The position numbers and the translations under genes are program-made. This document shows, piece after piece, positions 30,183-38,476 of a DNA stretch of 64,000 bases. The stretch is from Auraticoccus monumenti (lineage in GTDB: Bacteria > Actinomycetota > Actinomycetes > Propionibacteriales > Propionibacteriaceae). The stretch spans positions 868,001 through 932,000 of the forward strand of contig NZ_LT629688.1 of the NCBI RefSeq assembly GCF_900101785.1, given 5' to 3'. The number at the start of each line of letters is the position of its first letter. Position 1 is the stretch's first letter. The notes beneath the pieces are model-generated. The model was not told the DNA's origin and did not search any database. It saw only the letters and a list, made by a program, of their open reading frames with translations.

Positions 30183-31118
30183 GTGACCAACCCGGTGGAG
30201 TCGAGTGGGTCGGAGCCCGGAGTACCCCGTCGGGCGGTCGTCGAGACCGCGGACGAACTGGATGGTGGCGCTGAGCGACCCACCCCCGAGGGTGTTCCAC
30301 GTGAAACACACATCCCCCTCCCCCGCCCTCAGGCGCCCCGCACGATCGTGATCGCCAACCAGAAGGGCGGGGTGGGGAAGACCACCACCGCGGTCAACCT
30401 CGCTGCCGCCCTGGCCCTCGGCGGACTCGACGTCCTGGTGATCGACCTGGACCCGCAGGGCAACGCCTCGACCGCCCTCGGAGTTGATCATCACGAGGGT
30501 GTGGGTGGGACCTACGAGGTCCTGATCGAAGGACACCGTGTTGATCAGCACGTCGTCGCCTCGCCGGAGGCCCCCAGGCTGCACGTCCTCCCTGCCACCA
30601 TCGACCTGGCCGCGGCGGAGATCGAGCTGGTGTCGGTCTCCTCCCGGGAGAACCGGCTCAAGCACGCGCTCGTCGAGTACCGCGCCATGCACGACGTCGA
30701 CTACATCGTCCTGGACTGCCCCCCGTCGCTCGGACTCCTCACCGTGAACGCCCTGGTGGCTGCTCAGGAGATCCTCATCCCGATCCAGTGCGAGTACTAC
30801 GCGCTGGAGGGGGTGTCGCAGCTGATGCGGACGATCCAGATCGTGAAGGGATCCCTCAACGACACGCTGCGGTTGAGCACCATCCTCCTGACGATGTTCG
30901 ACGCCCGGACGCGACTGGCCGGTCAGGTGGCGGACGAGGTGCGGAGCCACTTCGCCCGGGAGACGCTGCGCACCGTGATCCCCCGCTCGGTGCGGGTGTC
31001 CGAGGCGCCCAGCTACGGTCAGACCGTCTTGTCCTACCAACCCGGATCCGCGGGAGCCGTCGCCTACCTGAGTGCGGCCCGCGACATCGCCGCCCGCGGC
31101 GCGGAAGGAGCGTACTGA
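30183..31118 (+). CDS. parA: ParA/Soj chromosome-partitioning ATPase
   Basis: 311 residues from GTG 30183 (GGAGAG upstream), chosen over GTG 30129, which has no ribosome-binding site and would translate through parS site 1. A ~50-residue disordered N-terminus precedes the deviant Walker A KGGVGKTTTAVNLAAAL. Further motifs are VLVIDLDPQGNAS, YIVLDCPPSLGLLTVNALVA and RVSEAPSYGQTVL. ParA binds DNA with ATP and moves ParB-parS complexes, segregating the origin. It overlaps parB by 1 bp. A second parS lies inside its 5' coding part. Confidence 0.96.
   Translation: MTNPVESSGSEPGVPRRAVVETADELDGGAERPTPEGVPRETHIPLPRPQAPRTIVIANQKGGVGKTTTAVNLAAALALGGLDVLVIDLDPQGNASTALGVDHHEGVGGTYEVLIEGHRVDQHVVASPEAPRLHVLPATIDLAAAEIELVSVSSRENRLKHALVEYRAMHDVDYIVLDCPPSLGLLTVNALVAAQEILIPIQCEYYALEGVSQLMRTIQIVKGSLNDTLRLSTILLTMFDARTRLAGQVADEVRSHFARETLRTVIPRSVRVSEAPSYGQTVLSYQPGSAGAVAYLSAARDIAARGAEGAY
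30293..30308. other. parS: parS centromere site 2 (inside parA)
   Basis: TGTTCCACGTGAAACA, one mismatch from the parS consensus TGTTTCACGTGAAACA. It falls within codons 37-42 of parA, in the region encoding its disordered N-terminus, and lies about 6 kb from oriC. Confidence 0.92.
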
Positions 31119-32062
31119 TGGCCACCGCAGAACGACGAGGGCTCGGGCGCGGTCTGGGTGAGCTGTTCCAGCGCACCGACTCCCCCGAACCGGCACGCGA
31201 ATCGGACGAGACCGTGGCGGCGGAGGAACCACGCGCCCGCGAGAAGGAGCCGGCGCTGGTCCCCGTACCCGAAGGCTCGTCCTTCTCCGACCTGCCGGTG
31301 GCGTCCATCGTCCCCAACCCCCGGCAGCCCCGGACGGAGTTCGACGAGGACGCCATGGCCGAGCTGGTGGCGTCCATCCAGGAGGTCGGGCTGCTCCAAC
31401 CCGTGGTGGTCCGCCCTCTGGGCGACGACGGCTACGAGCTGGTGATGGGTGAACGCCGGTGGCGTGCCACCCAACGAGCCGGTCTGGCCACCATCCCGGC
31501 CATCGTTCGCCGCACCGAGGACCACGACCTCCTCCGTGACGCCCTGCTGGAGAACCTGCACCGGGCCCAGCTCAATCCGCTGGAGGAGGCTGCGGCGTAC
31601 CAGCAGATGCTGCAGGACTTCGACTGCACGCAGGAGGAGCTGTCACGACGGATCCACCGTTCGCGGCCGCAGATCAGCAACACGATCCGCCTGCTGCGTC
31701 TCCCTGCGAGCGTGCAACGGCGGGTGGCGGCCGGGGTTATCAGCGCCGGGCACGCTCGGGCGCTCCTGATGATCACCGACCCCGCCGGCCAGGAGCGGAT
31801 GGCCCAGCGGATCGTGGCCGAGGGTCTGTCGGTGCGCTCGACCGAGGAGCTCGTCTCGATGGGGGAGCTGGGTGAGGAACGCTCGCCCCGACGCCGACGA
31901 CCCCGAGAACTGCCAGAAGGTGCGTCGCGTGTCGCGGACCGGCTCACCGACCGCCTGGACACGCGCGTGAGGGTCGAAGGCAGCGCCCGACGCGGCCGGA
32001 TCGTGATCGACTTCGCCTCGGCGGAGGACCTGCAGCGACTGGCGGATCTGCTGGATCGCTAA
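31118..32062 (+). CDS. parB: ParB/Spo0J chromosome-partitioning protein
   Basis: 314 residues starting at ATG 31118 within the parA stop (TGATG). ParB is a CTPase clamp that loads at parS and spreads. Motifs: N-terminal ParA-interacting RRGLGRGLGELF, the CTP-binding ParB/Srx boxes (SIVPNPRQPRTEFDEDAM; ELVMGERRWRATQRAG; LLENLHRAQLNPLEEA), the helix-turn-helix TQEELSRRIHRSRPQISNTI and a C-terminal dimerisation domain (RIVIDFASAEDLQRLADLLD). Complete, normal length. Confidence 0.97.
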   Translation: MATAERRGLGRGLGELFQRTDSPEPARESDETVAAEEPRAREKEPALVPVPEGSSFSDLPVASIVPNPRQPRTEFDEDAMAELVASIQEVGLLQPVVVRPLGDDGYELVMGERRWRATQRAGLATIPAIVRRTEDHDLLRDALLENLHRAQLNPLEEAAAYQQMLQDFDCTQEELSRRIHRSRPQISNTIRLLRLPASVQRRVAAGVISAGHARALLMITDPAGQERMAQRIVAEGLSVRSTEELVSMGELGEERSPRRRRPRELPEGASRVADRLTDRLDTRVRVEGSARRGRIVIDFASAEDLQRLADLLDR

Positions 32063-32082
32063 AGCATCAAAACGCTAAAGCA
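32057..32082. repeat. direct repeat CGCTAAAGCA at the parB 3' end
   Basis: Two copies of CGCTAAAGCA, 6 bp apart (32057-32066 and 32073-32082), spanning the parB stop in one of the few AT-rich stretches of the window. Function unknown. Confidence 0.5.
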
Positions 32083-32113
32083 CTAGATCGGTATGTCGAC
32101 ACAAGGTAGGAAC

Positions 32114-32470
32114 TCAGCCGGGTATGACCGGTGAGGTGTCCTGGGCCCCGGCCGCCGGCGTACGACGCCGCACGTCCGCCGTGGCGTACCTCTCCGCGAC
32201 GAAGGAGAGGAACGGCACGGTGCCCGCCAGGGCGATGATCAACAGGCGCCACCACGGCCATCGCACACGACGGCCGAGGTCCACGGCGGTGATCAACAAC
32301 AGCATGTAGAGCCAGCCGTGGGGGACACCGGTGACGTTCACGACGAGGTCGTTGCCCCCGAGGTACTTGAGTGGGAGACCGACGCACACGAGCACCACGA
32401 GGAGCACCCCGACCACCCACGCCATCACCCGGTACCGGGTCAGGGCTCCACGCACACCGTGTTCGTCCAT
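32114..32470 (-). CDS. DUF3817 family membrane protein
   Basis: 118 residues from ATG 32470 with GAGGAG upstream; the longer frame upstream is noncoding. Three hydrophobic helices (VMAWVVGVLLVVLVCVGLPL; GWLYMLLLITAVDLGRRV; WWRLLIIALAGTVPFLSF) and the family signature LKYLGG...VTGVPHGWLYM and PFLSFVAERY identify DUF3817. Function unknown. The gene is convergent with parB. Confidence 0.88.
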   Translation of the reverse strand: MDEHGVRGALTRYRVMAWVVGVLLVVLVCVGLPLKYLGGNDLVVNVTGVPHGWLYMLLLITAVDLGRRVRWPWWRLLIIALAGTVPFLSFVAERYATADVRRRTPAAGAQDTSPVIPG

Positions 32471-32519
32471 GATCAACTCCTCGCTCGACCATGGCGAGCC
32501 TACCGTCGATCCGGAGTGT

Positions 32520-33527
32520 CTAAGTCGACAAGTCTCCGAACAGGCGGACCGGCGCGGGCGGCACCAGCCCACCGACGTCGGGGGAGGACCACCCGACCAG
32601 GTCTGCGGCCAGCACCATGGCGCCCAGGACCGGGTGGGTGCTGAGGTGGACCTCACGGCCCTGCTGGTGCAGCACCCGGCTCACCTCCTCGCGCACCGGG
32701 CCGGCCGCGGTCAGGACCCCGCCGGCCAGCACCGCGTCGTGGACAGGCGACCCGGTGGCGACCGCGGAGAAGGTCGTGATCAGTCGTCCGGCTGCGTCCG
32801 TGAGGACCTCCGTCGCCACCGCGTCGCCGTCGGCTGCGCACCGGACGACGACCGGGACCAGACGTGCCAGGTCCGGTGCCTCGAGACCCGCGGTGGCGTG
32901 GACCCAGTCCTGGCGCGGGTCGCCGGTGGTCGCCGGTACCTGCAGCGCCGTCGCGAGCTCGGTCTCGAGCAGGGTGCGGGGGCCGCGGCCGTCCAGGGCG
33001 GCGACGGCGGCGCGGACCGCGGTGGACCCGATCCACCACCCCGACCCCTCGTCACCCAGCCGCCATCCCAGGCCGTCGCAGCGCTGGACCAGCCGGCCGT
33101 CCTGGTACCGCCCCGCCACCGCACCGGTCCCGCTGAGCAGGAGCACCCCGTCACCGCCGGGCGCAGCGGCCAGGAAGGCGATGTCCAGGTCGGTGCGCAC
33201 GTCCACCGGGGCCGACACCCCCAGCGCGGCCAGCGCGCCCGTCACCCGCTCGGTGACCTCGTCCAGGGCAGCGGCCGCGCCGGCGATGCCCGCGGCCACC
33301 CCCCGCACGGCCGAACCGGGTACGGGTCCGAGGGCGGTGCGGACGGCCTCGCGCAGGTAGAGCGACACGTCGCCGGTGGAGCTGCGGTGGTTGCCTCCCG
33401 GAGCCACGGCGTGACCGAGCAGCCGGCCGGTGGCGTCCATCACCAGCGCCTTGGTGGAGGTGCCTCCGACGTCGAGGCCCACCAGGACGTCGTCGCTCGG
33501 ACCGGGGCTGAGGGGTTCGGTGGTCAC
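32520..33527 (-). CDS. BadF/BadG/BcrA/BcrD-type ATPase, probable N-acetylglucosamine kinase
   Basis: 335 residues from GTG 33527 (GAGGGTGG upstream). ASKHA-fold kinase: phosphate-1 motif VLVGLDVGGTSTKALVMDA, phosphate-2/connect region GVLLLSGTGAVAGRYQDGRL, GLGWRLGDEGSGWWIG (the GlcNAc-kinase-type sugar-site run) and adenosine motif VLAGGVLTAAGPV. Proteins of this subgroup phosphorylate N-acetylglucosamine or related amino sugars. It is divergently transcribed from a NagZ-like glycosidase 117 bp away, which supports a role in cell-wall sugar recycling (inference). Confidence 0.85.
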   Translation of the reverse strand: MTTEPLSPGPSDDVLVGLDVGGTSTKALVMDATGRLLGHAVAPGGNHRSSTGDVSLYLREAVRTALGPVPGSAVRGVAAGIAGAAAALDEVTERVTGALAALGVSAPVDVRTDLDIAFLAAAPGGDGVLLLSGTGAVAGRYQDGRLVQRCDGLGWRLGDEGSGWWIGSTAVRAAVAALDGRGPRTLLETELATALQVPATTGDPRQDWVHATAGLEAPDLARLVPVVVRCAADGDAVATEVLTDAAGRLITTFSAVATGSPVHDAVLAGGVLTAAGPVREEVSRVLHQQGREVHLSTHPVLGAMVLAADLVGWSSPDVGGLVPPAPVRLFGDLST

Positions 33528-33644
33528 GGAACCACCCTCTCGCACCGCGCCGGGGGTGCACCGACTGGCAGCACGGACCGGTCCTGACGGGGCAGACTGG
33601 GCCGGTCGTCGGACGGCGGTGGTGGTCGGGGAGCAGGAGGAGCC

Positions 33645-35108
33645 GTGGACGTGGGCGAGCTGACCAGGGGACCGGTGGCGCGGGCGGCCCTGGGGGTGCT
33701 GATGGCCAGCTTCCCCGGCACCGAGCTGCCCGGCTGGCTGACGCCCGCCGTGTCCGGTCTGGGCGGCGTGTGCCTCTTCGGGGAGAACGTCCCGGACCTC
33801 CCCACGGCCCGGCGTCTGTGCGACGAGCTGCACACCCTTGCCCCCGGGACCGTGGTGCTCGTCGACGAAGAGGGCGGTAACGTCACCCGGTTGCAGGCGG
33901 CCGAGGGCTCGGACCTGCCCGGCAACGCCGCCCTGGGGGTGGTGGACGACCTGGACCTCACCGGGCGAGCCGGCCGCGCCCTGGGGGGGCTGCTGCACGC
34001 CGTCGGGGTGGACGTCGACCTGGCCCCCTGCCTGGACGTGGCGAGCGAGCCCTGGAACCCGGTGATCGGGACACGGTCCTTCGGCGCCGACCCGGCCTCG
34101 GTGGCCCGCCACGGTGCCGCCTTCGTGGCCGGGGTCCGCGCCGGCGGGTCCGGTACCTGCGCCAAGCACTACCCCGGCCACGGCGCCACCTCGGTGGACT
34201 CCCACGTGGCGCTCCCGGTGCTGGACGTGGGGTTGGACGAGCTCGAGCGGCGCGACCTGCCCCCGTTCCGGTCGGCCGTGGCCGCCGGGGTGGACGCGGT
34301 GATGACCGCGCACGTCGTGGTGCGGGCGCTGGGGGAGGGCCCGGCGTCCCTGGAGCCGTGGTCGAGCCGGATGCTGCGGCGCTCGGGGTTCGCCGGGCCG
34401 GTGGTCACCGACGCCCTGGGTATGCGCGCGGTGGGCGACGACCTCGGTGCGGCGGCGGTGGCGGCCGTGGCCGCGGGGGCGGACCTGCTGTGCCTGGACG
34501 CCCCTCAGGAACGCGACGCCGAGGCGATGCTCTGGCAGGCCTGGACCGCGCTGGTGGCCGCTGTCTCAGACGGGAGGCTGGAGCTGGTCCGGTTGCAGCG
34601 CTCCGCGTCCCGCAACCGGGCCCTGGGGCTGCGGGCGGCGCAGCGACGGGCCCGTCCCCGGCCGGAGCTGGCGGCGGCCCTGGAGGGACTCGCGGCGGTG
34701 GGGCGCGAGGCCGCCGAGCGGTCCCTGGGAGTCGACGGCGACGTCGTCCGGCGGGGGCCGGTGCAGCTGGTGGACCTCCGTCCGCGGCAGAACCTGGCGG
34801 CTGGGCGCACCACCAGCGCCTTCGGCACGGCCCTGGCCGGACGTCTGCAGGCCCTCGGTCAGGCGGGCCCGGTCCCGTCGGACCAGCCGCTGCCCGACGG
34901 CGGCACCACCCTGGTGCTGGTCCGCGAGCCGCACCCGGAACGGGAGGAGGGCCGTGCCCTGGCCGCGCTGCTGGCCGAGCGCCCGGACGCCGTCGTGGTC
35001 CACACCGGTCTACCGGCCACCGCGCCGTCGGCGGGGCGTCGGGTGCTCTGCCACGGGGTGGGCCGCGCCAACGCCCAGGCGGTGATGGAGCGCGTGCTGC
35101 CCGGCTGA
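33645..35108 (+). CDS. glycoside hydrolase family 3, NagZ-like beta-N-acetylhexosaminidase
   Basis: 487 residues from GTG 33645 with AGGAGG upstream. The GH3 N-terminal barrel shows GVCLFGENV, VDEEGGNVTRL, VDVDLAPCLDVASEPWNPVI, GTRSFGADP, the NagZ catalytic motif CAKHYPGHGATSVDSH (His-Tyr-Pro-Gly-His-Gly loop) and VVTDALGMRAV, whose Asp is the nucleophile. A ~150-residue C-terminal region, Arg/Gln/Leu-rich and less conserved, follows. There is no signal peptide, so the enzyme is probably cytoplasmic, cleaving GlcNAc from muropeptide fragments. It pairs with the divergent kinase. Its 3' end overlaps the convergent methyltransferase gene by 99 bp. Confidence 0.9.
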   Translation: MDVGELTRGPVARAALGVLMASFPGTELPGWLTPAVSGLGGVCLFGENVPDLPTARRLCDELHTLAPGTVVLVDEEGGNVTRLQAAEGSDLPGNAALGVVDDLDLTGRAGRALGGLLHAVGVDVDLAPCLDVASEPWNPVIGTRSFGADPASVARHGAAFVAGVRAGGSGTCAKHYPGHGATSVDSHVALPVLDVGLDELERRDLPPFRSAVAAGVDAVMTAHVVVRALGEGPASLEPWSSRMLRRSGFAGPVVTDALGMRAVGDDLGAAAVAAVAAGADLLCLDAPQERDAEAMLWQAWTALVAAVSDGRLELVRLQRSASRNRALGLRAAQRRARPRPELAAALEGLAAVGREAAERSLGVDGDVVRRGPVQLVDLRPRQNLAAGRTTSAFGTALAGRLQALGQAGPVPSDQPLPDGGTTLVLVREPHPEREEGRALAALLAERPDAVVVHTGLPATAPSAGRRVLCHGVGRANAQAVMERVLPG

Positions 35109-35768
35109 GCCGGTCCGCCCCGCCGGGTACGGACGCCGGGCCAGCACGAAGCCCTGCGGGTGGCGCTCCTGCTCACGCGCCCCCCGGTCCAGGACGGTGT
35201 CGACGGTGAAGCCGGCCCGGAGCAGGGCGTCGCACACGTACGGGGTGTGGTGCAGGAACGCGCCCAGCTCCACGTCGTGCCCGTAGGGACGGTCGATCAC
35301 CCGGTGCCCGGTGCCGGCCTGGTAGCCGAGGAGCAGCAGACCTCCCGGCCGCAGGACCCGGTGGAGCTCACCCAGCAGCGGTGCGAGAGCGGAGGGTGGG
35401 GTGTGGATGATCGAGTACCAGGCCATCACGCCGTCCAGCTCGCCGTCGGGGTGCGGCAGCGCGGCGAGGTCGGCGACGGCCAGGTCGATCGAGGGGTGCG
35501 CCCGGCGGGCCACGGCGACCATGCCGGGGGAGAGGTCGACCCCGGACAGCCGGAGCGTGGGGTCCAGCGCGGTCAGGTGGGTGAGCATCCGCCCGGTGCC
35601 GCAGCCCGCGTCGAGGAGCTGGGCGCCGGGACCGAGCCGGACGAGGAGGTGCTCCACCATCGCGAGGTCGAGGGCCGCCTCGTAGCGGGTGTCCGGCAGC
35701 ATCCGGGCGTAGCTCTCGGCCACCGCGTCGTAGGCGGTCCGGGTCCCGGCCAGCAGGTCGTCGTCCAC
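35010..35768 (-). CDS. class I SAM-dependent methyltransferase
   Basis: 252 residues from GTG 35768, preceded by TAGGGT 6 nt upstream (leaderless). Signatures: YDAVAESYARML, motif I LLDAGCGTGRMLTHLTALD, LSGVDLSPGMVAVARRAHPS, DGVMAWYSIIHTPPSALAP and HRVLRPGGLLLLGYQAG. It resembles small-molecule (ubiE/coq5-like) methyltransferases; the substrate is unknown. The final ~33 codons run antisense over the 3' end of the NagZ-like gene and encode a basic, low-complexity tail. The functional protein probably ends near FVLARRPYP. Confidence 0.88.
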   Translation of the reverse strand: MDDDLLAGTRTAYDAVAESYARMLPDTRYEAALDLAMVEHLLVRLGPGAQLLDAGCGTGRMLTHLTALDPTLRLSGVDLSPGMVAVARRAHPSIDLAVADLAALPHPDGELDGVMAWYSIIHTPPSALAPLLGELHRVLRPGGLLLLGYQAGTGHRVIDRPYGHDVELGAFLHHTPYVCDALLRAGFTVDTVLDRGAREQERHPQGFVLARRPYPAGRTGSAGQHALHHRLGVGAAHPVAEHPTPRRRRGGR

Positions 35769-35823
35769 GCACCGACCCTAGGGCGCCGAGGACCACCGCC
35801 TCCGGTGACGCCCCGGTCCGACC

Positions 35824-36114
35824 TCAGCCCGGCAGGGAGGCCACCCCGTCGAGCCAGAGCCGACCGATGCTGCCCTCCGGCGGCTCGGTGACGCCCTCGT
35901 TGCGGGCGTCCACCCGGTCCAGCTGCGTGACGACCCGCGCCATCGTCATGGCGTGGCCGTGCCCCAGGCCGTAGGTCTCCTTGAACCAGGTGCAGAGCGG
36001 GCCGGCGGGGACGGCGGACCCGGAGAACCCGGCCTCCGCCGCCGCGGCGACCAGCTCCCGTGGGGTCAGGCCGGTGCGGTTCTCGATGGTGGTCAGGTAG
36101 CTCTGGGCGGACAC
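35824..36114 (-). CDS. DUF4287 domain-containing protein
   Basis: 96 residues. The DUF4287 pattern is evident: YLTTIENRTGLTPRELVAAA, LCTWFKETYGLGHGHAMTMA, then a short C-terminal stretch ending in GSIGRLWLDGVASLPG. Small cytoplasmic protein of unknown function, often found near DUF5655 proteins; no such partner is here. GTG start. The 213 bp upstream, before the SDR gene, hold no clear gene. Confidence 0.85.
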   Translation of the reverse strand: MSAQSYLTTIENRTGLTPRELVAAAAEAGFSGSAVPAGPLCTWFKETYGLGHGHAMTMARVVTQLDRVDARNEGVTEPPEGSIGRLWLDGVASLPG

Positions 36115-36327
36115 GTCGGTCTCCTCGTGGGTGGTTCTGCCGGTGCTGCCAGGTGGGACCCGGGGCGGCGACGGAACTCATCGGAGCAGCTCACGTCCTC
36201 CGGCGACCGCCAGCACGATGACGTGCCCGAGCCCGTGCGACGCCTGGACACCGCCGCGCTGGTCGCTGCGGTCGACGCGACCGCCGACCTCGACCTCAGC
36301 CTCCTCGCCCCGGGACCGCCGCCGGGT

Positions 36328-37044
36328 TCACCAGGGGACCGGCCCGTCGTCGTCGAAGAAGCCGCCTCGCGGCCCGTCGTCGGGCAGCGTGGCGAGTCGG
36401 ACCGCGATCTGCGCCCCCTGCTCCGGGGTGCGGGGTGAGGCGAGGCCGGTGAAGTCGGTGGCCACGTAGCCCGGGCAGACGGCGTTCACGACCACCGGGG
36501 TGTCGGCCAGCCGGCGGGCGTACTGGACGGTGAGGGCGTTGAGCATCGACTTCGAGGGCGCGTAGGCGGCCATCACCGGGCCGGTCTGCAGGGCCAGCGA
36601 GCCCATGTTGCTCGACACGTTGACGATCCGCGGCGACCGGGCACGCTGCAGCAGCGGGAGCAGTGCGTTGGTCACCCGCACCACGCCGAGCACGTTGGTC
36701 TCCAGCACGGTGCGCACGACGTCGAGGTCGAGCGTGGTGGGGTCCTGGGCGCCGCCGTCGGTGCGCCCGCCGATGCCGGCGTTGTTGACCAGGACCTCCA
36801 GCCCTCCGGCCCGCTCCTCGACGAGCGCCGCGGCCGCCGCGACGCTCTCCTCCGACGTCACGTCGAGGACGACCGCGAAGGTGTCGAGCCCTTCGCCGCG
36901 CAGCCGCTCGGCGGCCTCCTCACCCCGGCGCTCGTCGCGCGCCCCGACCGCCACCCGGAGACCGGCCGCGCCGAGCCCCCGGGCGATGGCGAAGCCGATC
37001 CCCTTGTTCGCGCCGGTGACCAGCGCCGTCCTCGTGCTTCCCAT
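36328..37044 (-). CDS. SDR-family NAD(P)-dependent oxidoreductase
   Basis: 238 residues. Classical short-chain dehydrogenase: cofactor motif TGANKGIGFAIARGLG, VLVNNAGIGGR, catalytic Ser in IVNVSSNMGSL, YAPSK (Tyr-x3-Lys) and VNAVCPGYVATDFTG. The TGANKGIG variant and arrangement are typical of carbonyl-reductase-like SDRs, so NADPH is the likely cofactor. It is divergent from a LysR regulator with an inverted-repeat operator in the 95-bp gap, which suggests LysR control. Confidence 0.92.
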   Translation of the reverse strand: MGSTRTALVTGANKGIGFAIARGLGAAGLRVAVGARDERRGEEAAERLRGEGLDTFAVVLDVTSEESVAAAAALVEERAGGLEVLVNNAGIGGRTDGGAQDPTTLDLDVVRTVLETNVLGVVRVTNALLPLLQRARSPRIVNVSSNMGSLALQTGPVMAAYAPSKSMLNALTVQYARRLADTPVVVNAVCPGYVATDFTGLASPRTPEQGAQIAVRLATLPDDGPRGGFFDDDGPVPW

Positions 37045-37099
37045 GCCTCCATGCTCGGGGCGCGCGGCGGGAGCCGTCCAAGACCGGTCCAGTACCTCG

Positions 37100-37118
37100 T
37101 GATACCCCGTCGGTATCA
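37100..37118. promoter_or_regulatory. LysR-type operator between the SDR and lysR-family genes
   Basis: TGATACC-CCGTC-GGTATCA: 7-bp perfect inverted repeat with a 5-nt spacer, fitting the T-N11-A LysR box. It lies 22 bp before the LysR start and 56 bp before the SDR start, suited to autoregulation and control of the divergent SDR. Confidence 0.75.
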
Positions 37119-37139
37119 GGGGGCGCCTACGCTGGGCGC

Positions 37140-38012
37140 GTGGACGACCTGGAGACCCGCGAGCTCCGCTACTTCGTGGCCGTGGCGGAGGAGCTGCACT
37201 TCCACCGGGCGGCCGAGCGGCTGGTGATGGCCCAACCGCCGCTCTCGCGGGCGATCCGCCAGCTCGAGCAGCGGCTCGGGGTGCAGCTCCTGGAGCGCGA
37301 CCGCCGTGGGGTCAGCCTGACCGAGGCCGGCACGGTGCTCCTCGGTGAGGCCAGGACGGCCCTGGACGCGGTGGCGGCGGCCGGTCGCCGGACGCGCCGC
37401 GCGGGGGACCCACGGCGTCCGCTGGTGCTCGCGACCAAGGCGGGAGCCTCGCACGAGGTGCTGAGCCGGCTGCTGGACACGCTGGCGGCCCGACCCGGGA
37501 CGGCGCCGGTGGAGGTCCTGCTCTGCGAGGTGGGTGAGCAGGCCGGGCTGCTGCGCGACGGCCGGGCCGACCTCGCGCTGATGCACCGGCCGGTGGACGA
37601 CCTCGCCGGCTTCGCGACCGAGGACCTGGACACCGAGCCCCAGGTGGCCGTCGTGCCCGCGTCCCACCCGCTCGCCGCACGCCCGCAGGTCACGCTGGCC
37701 GAGGTCAGCGACGTCGCGGACCTCCCGATGGCCCGCTGGCCCCGTCTGGGTGGTGGCTACCCGGAGGGCCCTGGGCCGGAGGTCCGCACCCAGTCCCAGC
37801 TGGCCCAGCTGGTGGCGCTCGGTCGGGCTCTGGTGGTCATCCCCGCCTCCAGCCGCGCCTGGCAGTGGCCCGAGCACGCCGCGGTCCCGGTCGTCGACGC
37901 ACCGCACATCACCACGGTCATCGCCTGGCCCGCGGGGGACCGCCGCAGGGCCGTGGCGTCGGTCGTCCGCTCGGCGGTGACCCTGCGTGGCGAGGCGGCG
38001 GACCGGGGCTGA
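37140..38012 (+). CDS. LysR-family transcriptional regulator
   Basis: 290 residues from GTG 37140; TACGCT sits 6 nt upstream, so leaderless. The N-terminal winged helix is LETRELRYFVAVAEELHFHR, ERLVMAQPPLSRAIRQLEQR, LGVQLLERDRRGVSLTEAG. A substrate-binding domain follows (QVAVVPASHPLAARPQVTLA; LVALGRALVVIPASSRAW). It probably controls the divergent SDR gene through the inverted repeat in between. The inducer is unknown. Confidence 0.93.
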   Translation: MDDLETRELRYFVAVAEELHFHRAAERLVMAQPPLSRAIRQLEQRLGVQLLERDRRGVSLTEAGTVLLGEARTALDAVAAAGRRTRRAGDPRRPLVLATKAGASHEVLSRLLDTLAARPGTAPVEVLLCEVGEQAGLLRDGRADLALMHRPVDDLAGFATEDLDTEPQVAVVPASHPLAARPQVTLAEVSDVADLPMARWPRLGGGYPEGPGPEVRTQSQLAQLVALGRALVVIPASSRAWQWPEHAAVPVVDAPHITTVIAWPAGDRRRAVASVVRSAVTLRGEAADRG

Positions 38013-38038
38013 GGCCGTGCCGCGGAGGTGGCACGGCC
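38013..38038. terminator. bidirectional terminator between lysR-family gene and cupin gene
   Basis: GGCCGTGCC / GGCACGGCC, perfect 9-bp stem, 8-nt loop, starting directly after the LysR stop and 12 nt before the stop of the convergent cupin gene. Confidence 0.75.
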
Positions 38039-38049
38039 GTCGAGCGCCC

Positions 38050-38385
38050 TCAGTCCGGCAGCTTCGCCACCGTCAGGAGCACGGCCGAGTCCTCGACCGC
38101 CTCCAGGCTGTGACGAGCCTGCGGCACGATCAGCAGGTCACCCGCCGAACCGCTCCAGGCCACGTCGCCGGAGCTCAGGACCACCCGCCCCTGCAGCACG
38201 TGCACGGTGGCCTCCCCCGGGTTCTCGTGCTCCTGCAGCGAGCAGCCCGCCGTGAGCGCGATCACGGTCTGGCGCAGCACGTGCTCGTGACCGCCGACGA
38301 CGGTGTCGGCGCTCCGCCCGCTCGAGGCGCTCCTCGCGCTCTCCAGCTGCTGGCGGGCCAGCGCGGTCAGGGACAGCTTCTGCAT
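38050..38385 (-). CDS. cupin-domain protein
   Basis: 111 residues. One cupin barrel: TVIALTAGCSLQEHENPGEA (motif 1, with His and Glu), VHVLQGRVVLSSGDVAW and DLLIVPQARHSLEAVEDSAV (motif 2 with His). It resembles small cupins of the LuxR-linked or sensor type; the metal and ligand are unknown. It starts with ATG preceded by GAGAGGAACG. Confidence 0.85.
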   Translation of the reverse strand: MQKLSLTALARQQLESARSASSGRSADTVVGGHEHVLRQTVIALTAGCSLQEHENPGEATVHVLQGRVVLSSGDVAWSGSAGDLLIVPQARHSLEAVEDSAVLLTVAKLPD

Positions 38386-38476
38386 GTCGTTCCTCTCGCC
38401 GGGTCGTGCTGGTGCGGACGACCGTGGCCACCCAGGACATCACGACCGGGCGCGCGGCGCGTCGGGACCGGCGCCC

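Noticed and set aside
36223-36438. Possible 71-residue ORF upstream of the DUF4287 gene
   Set aside because: It looks partly coding at first (DTAALVAAVDATADLDLSLL) but overlaps the SDR gene antisense by over 100 bp and has no ribosome-binding site; at best a remnant.
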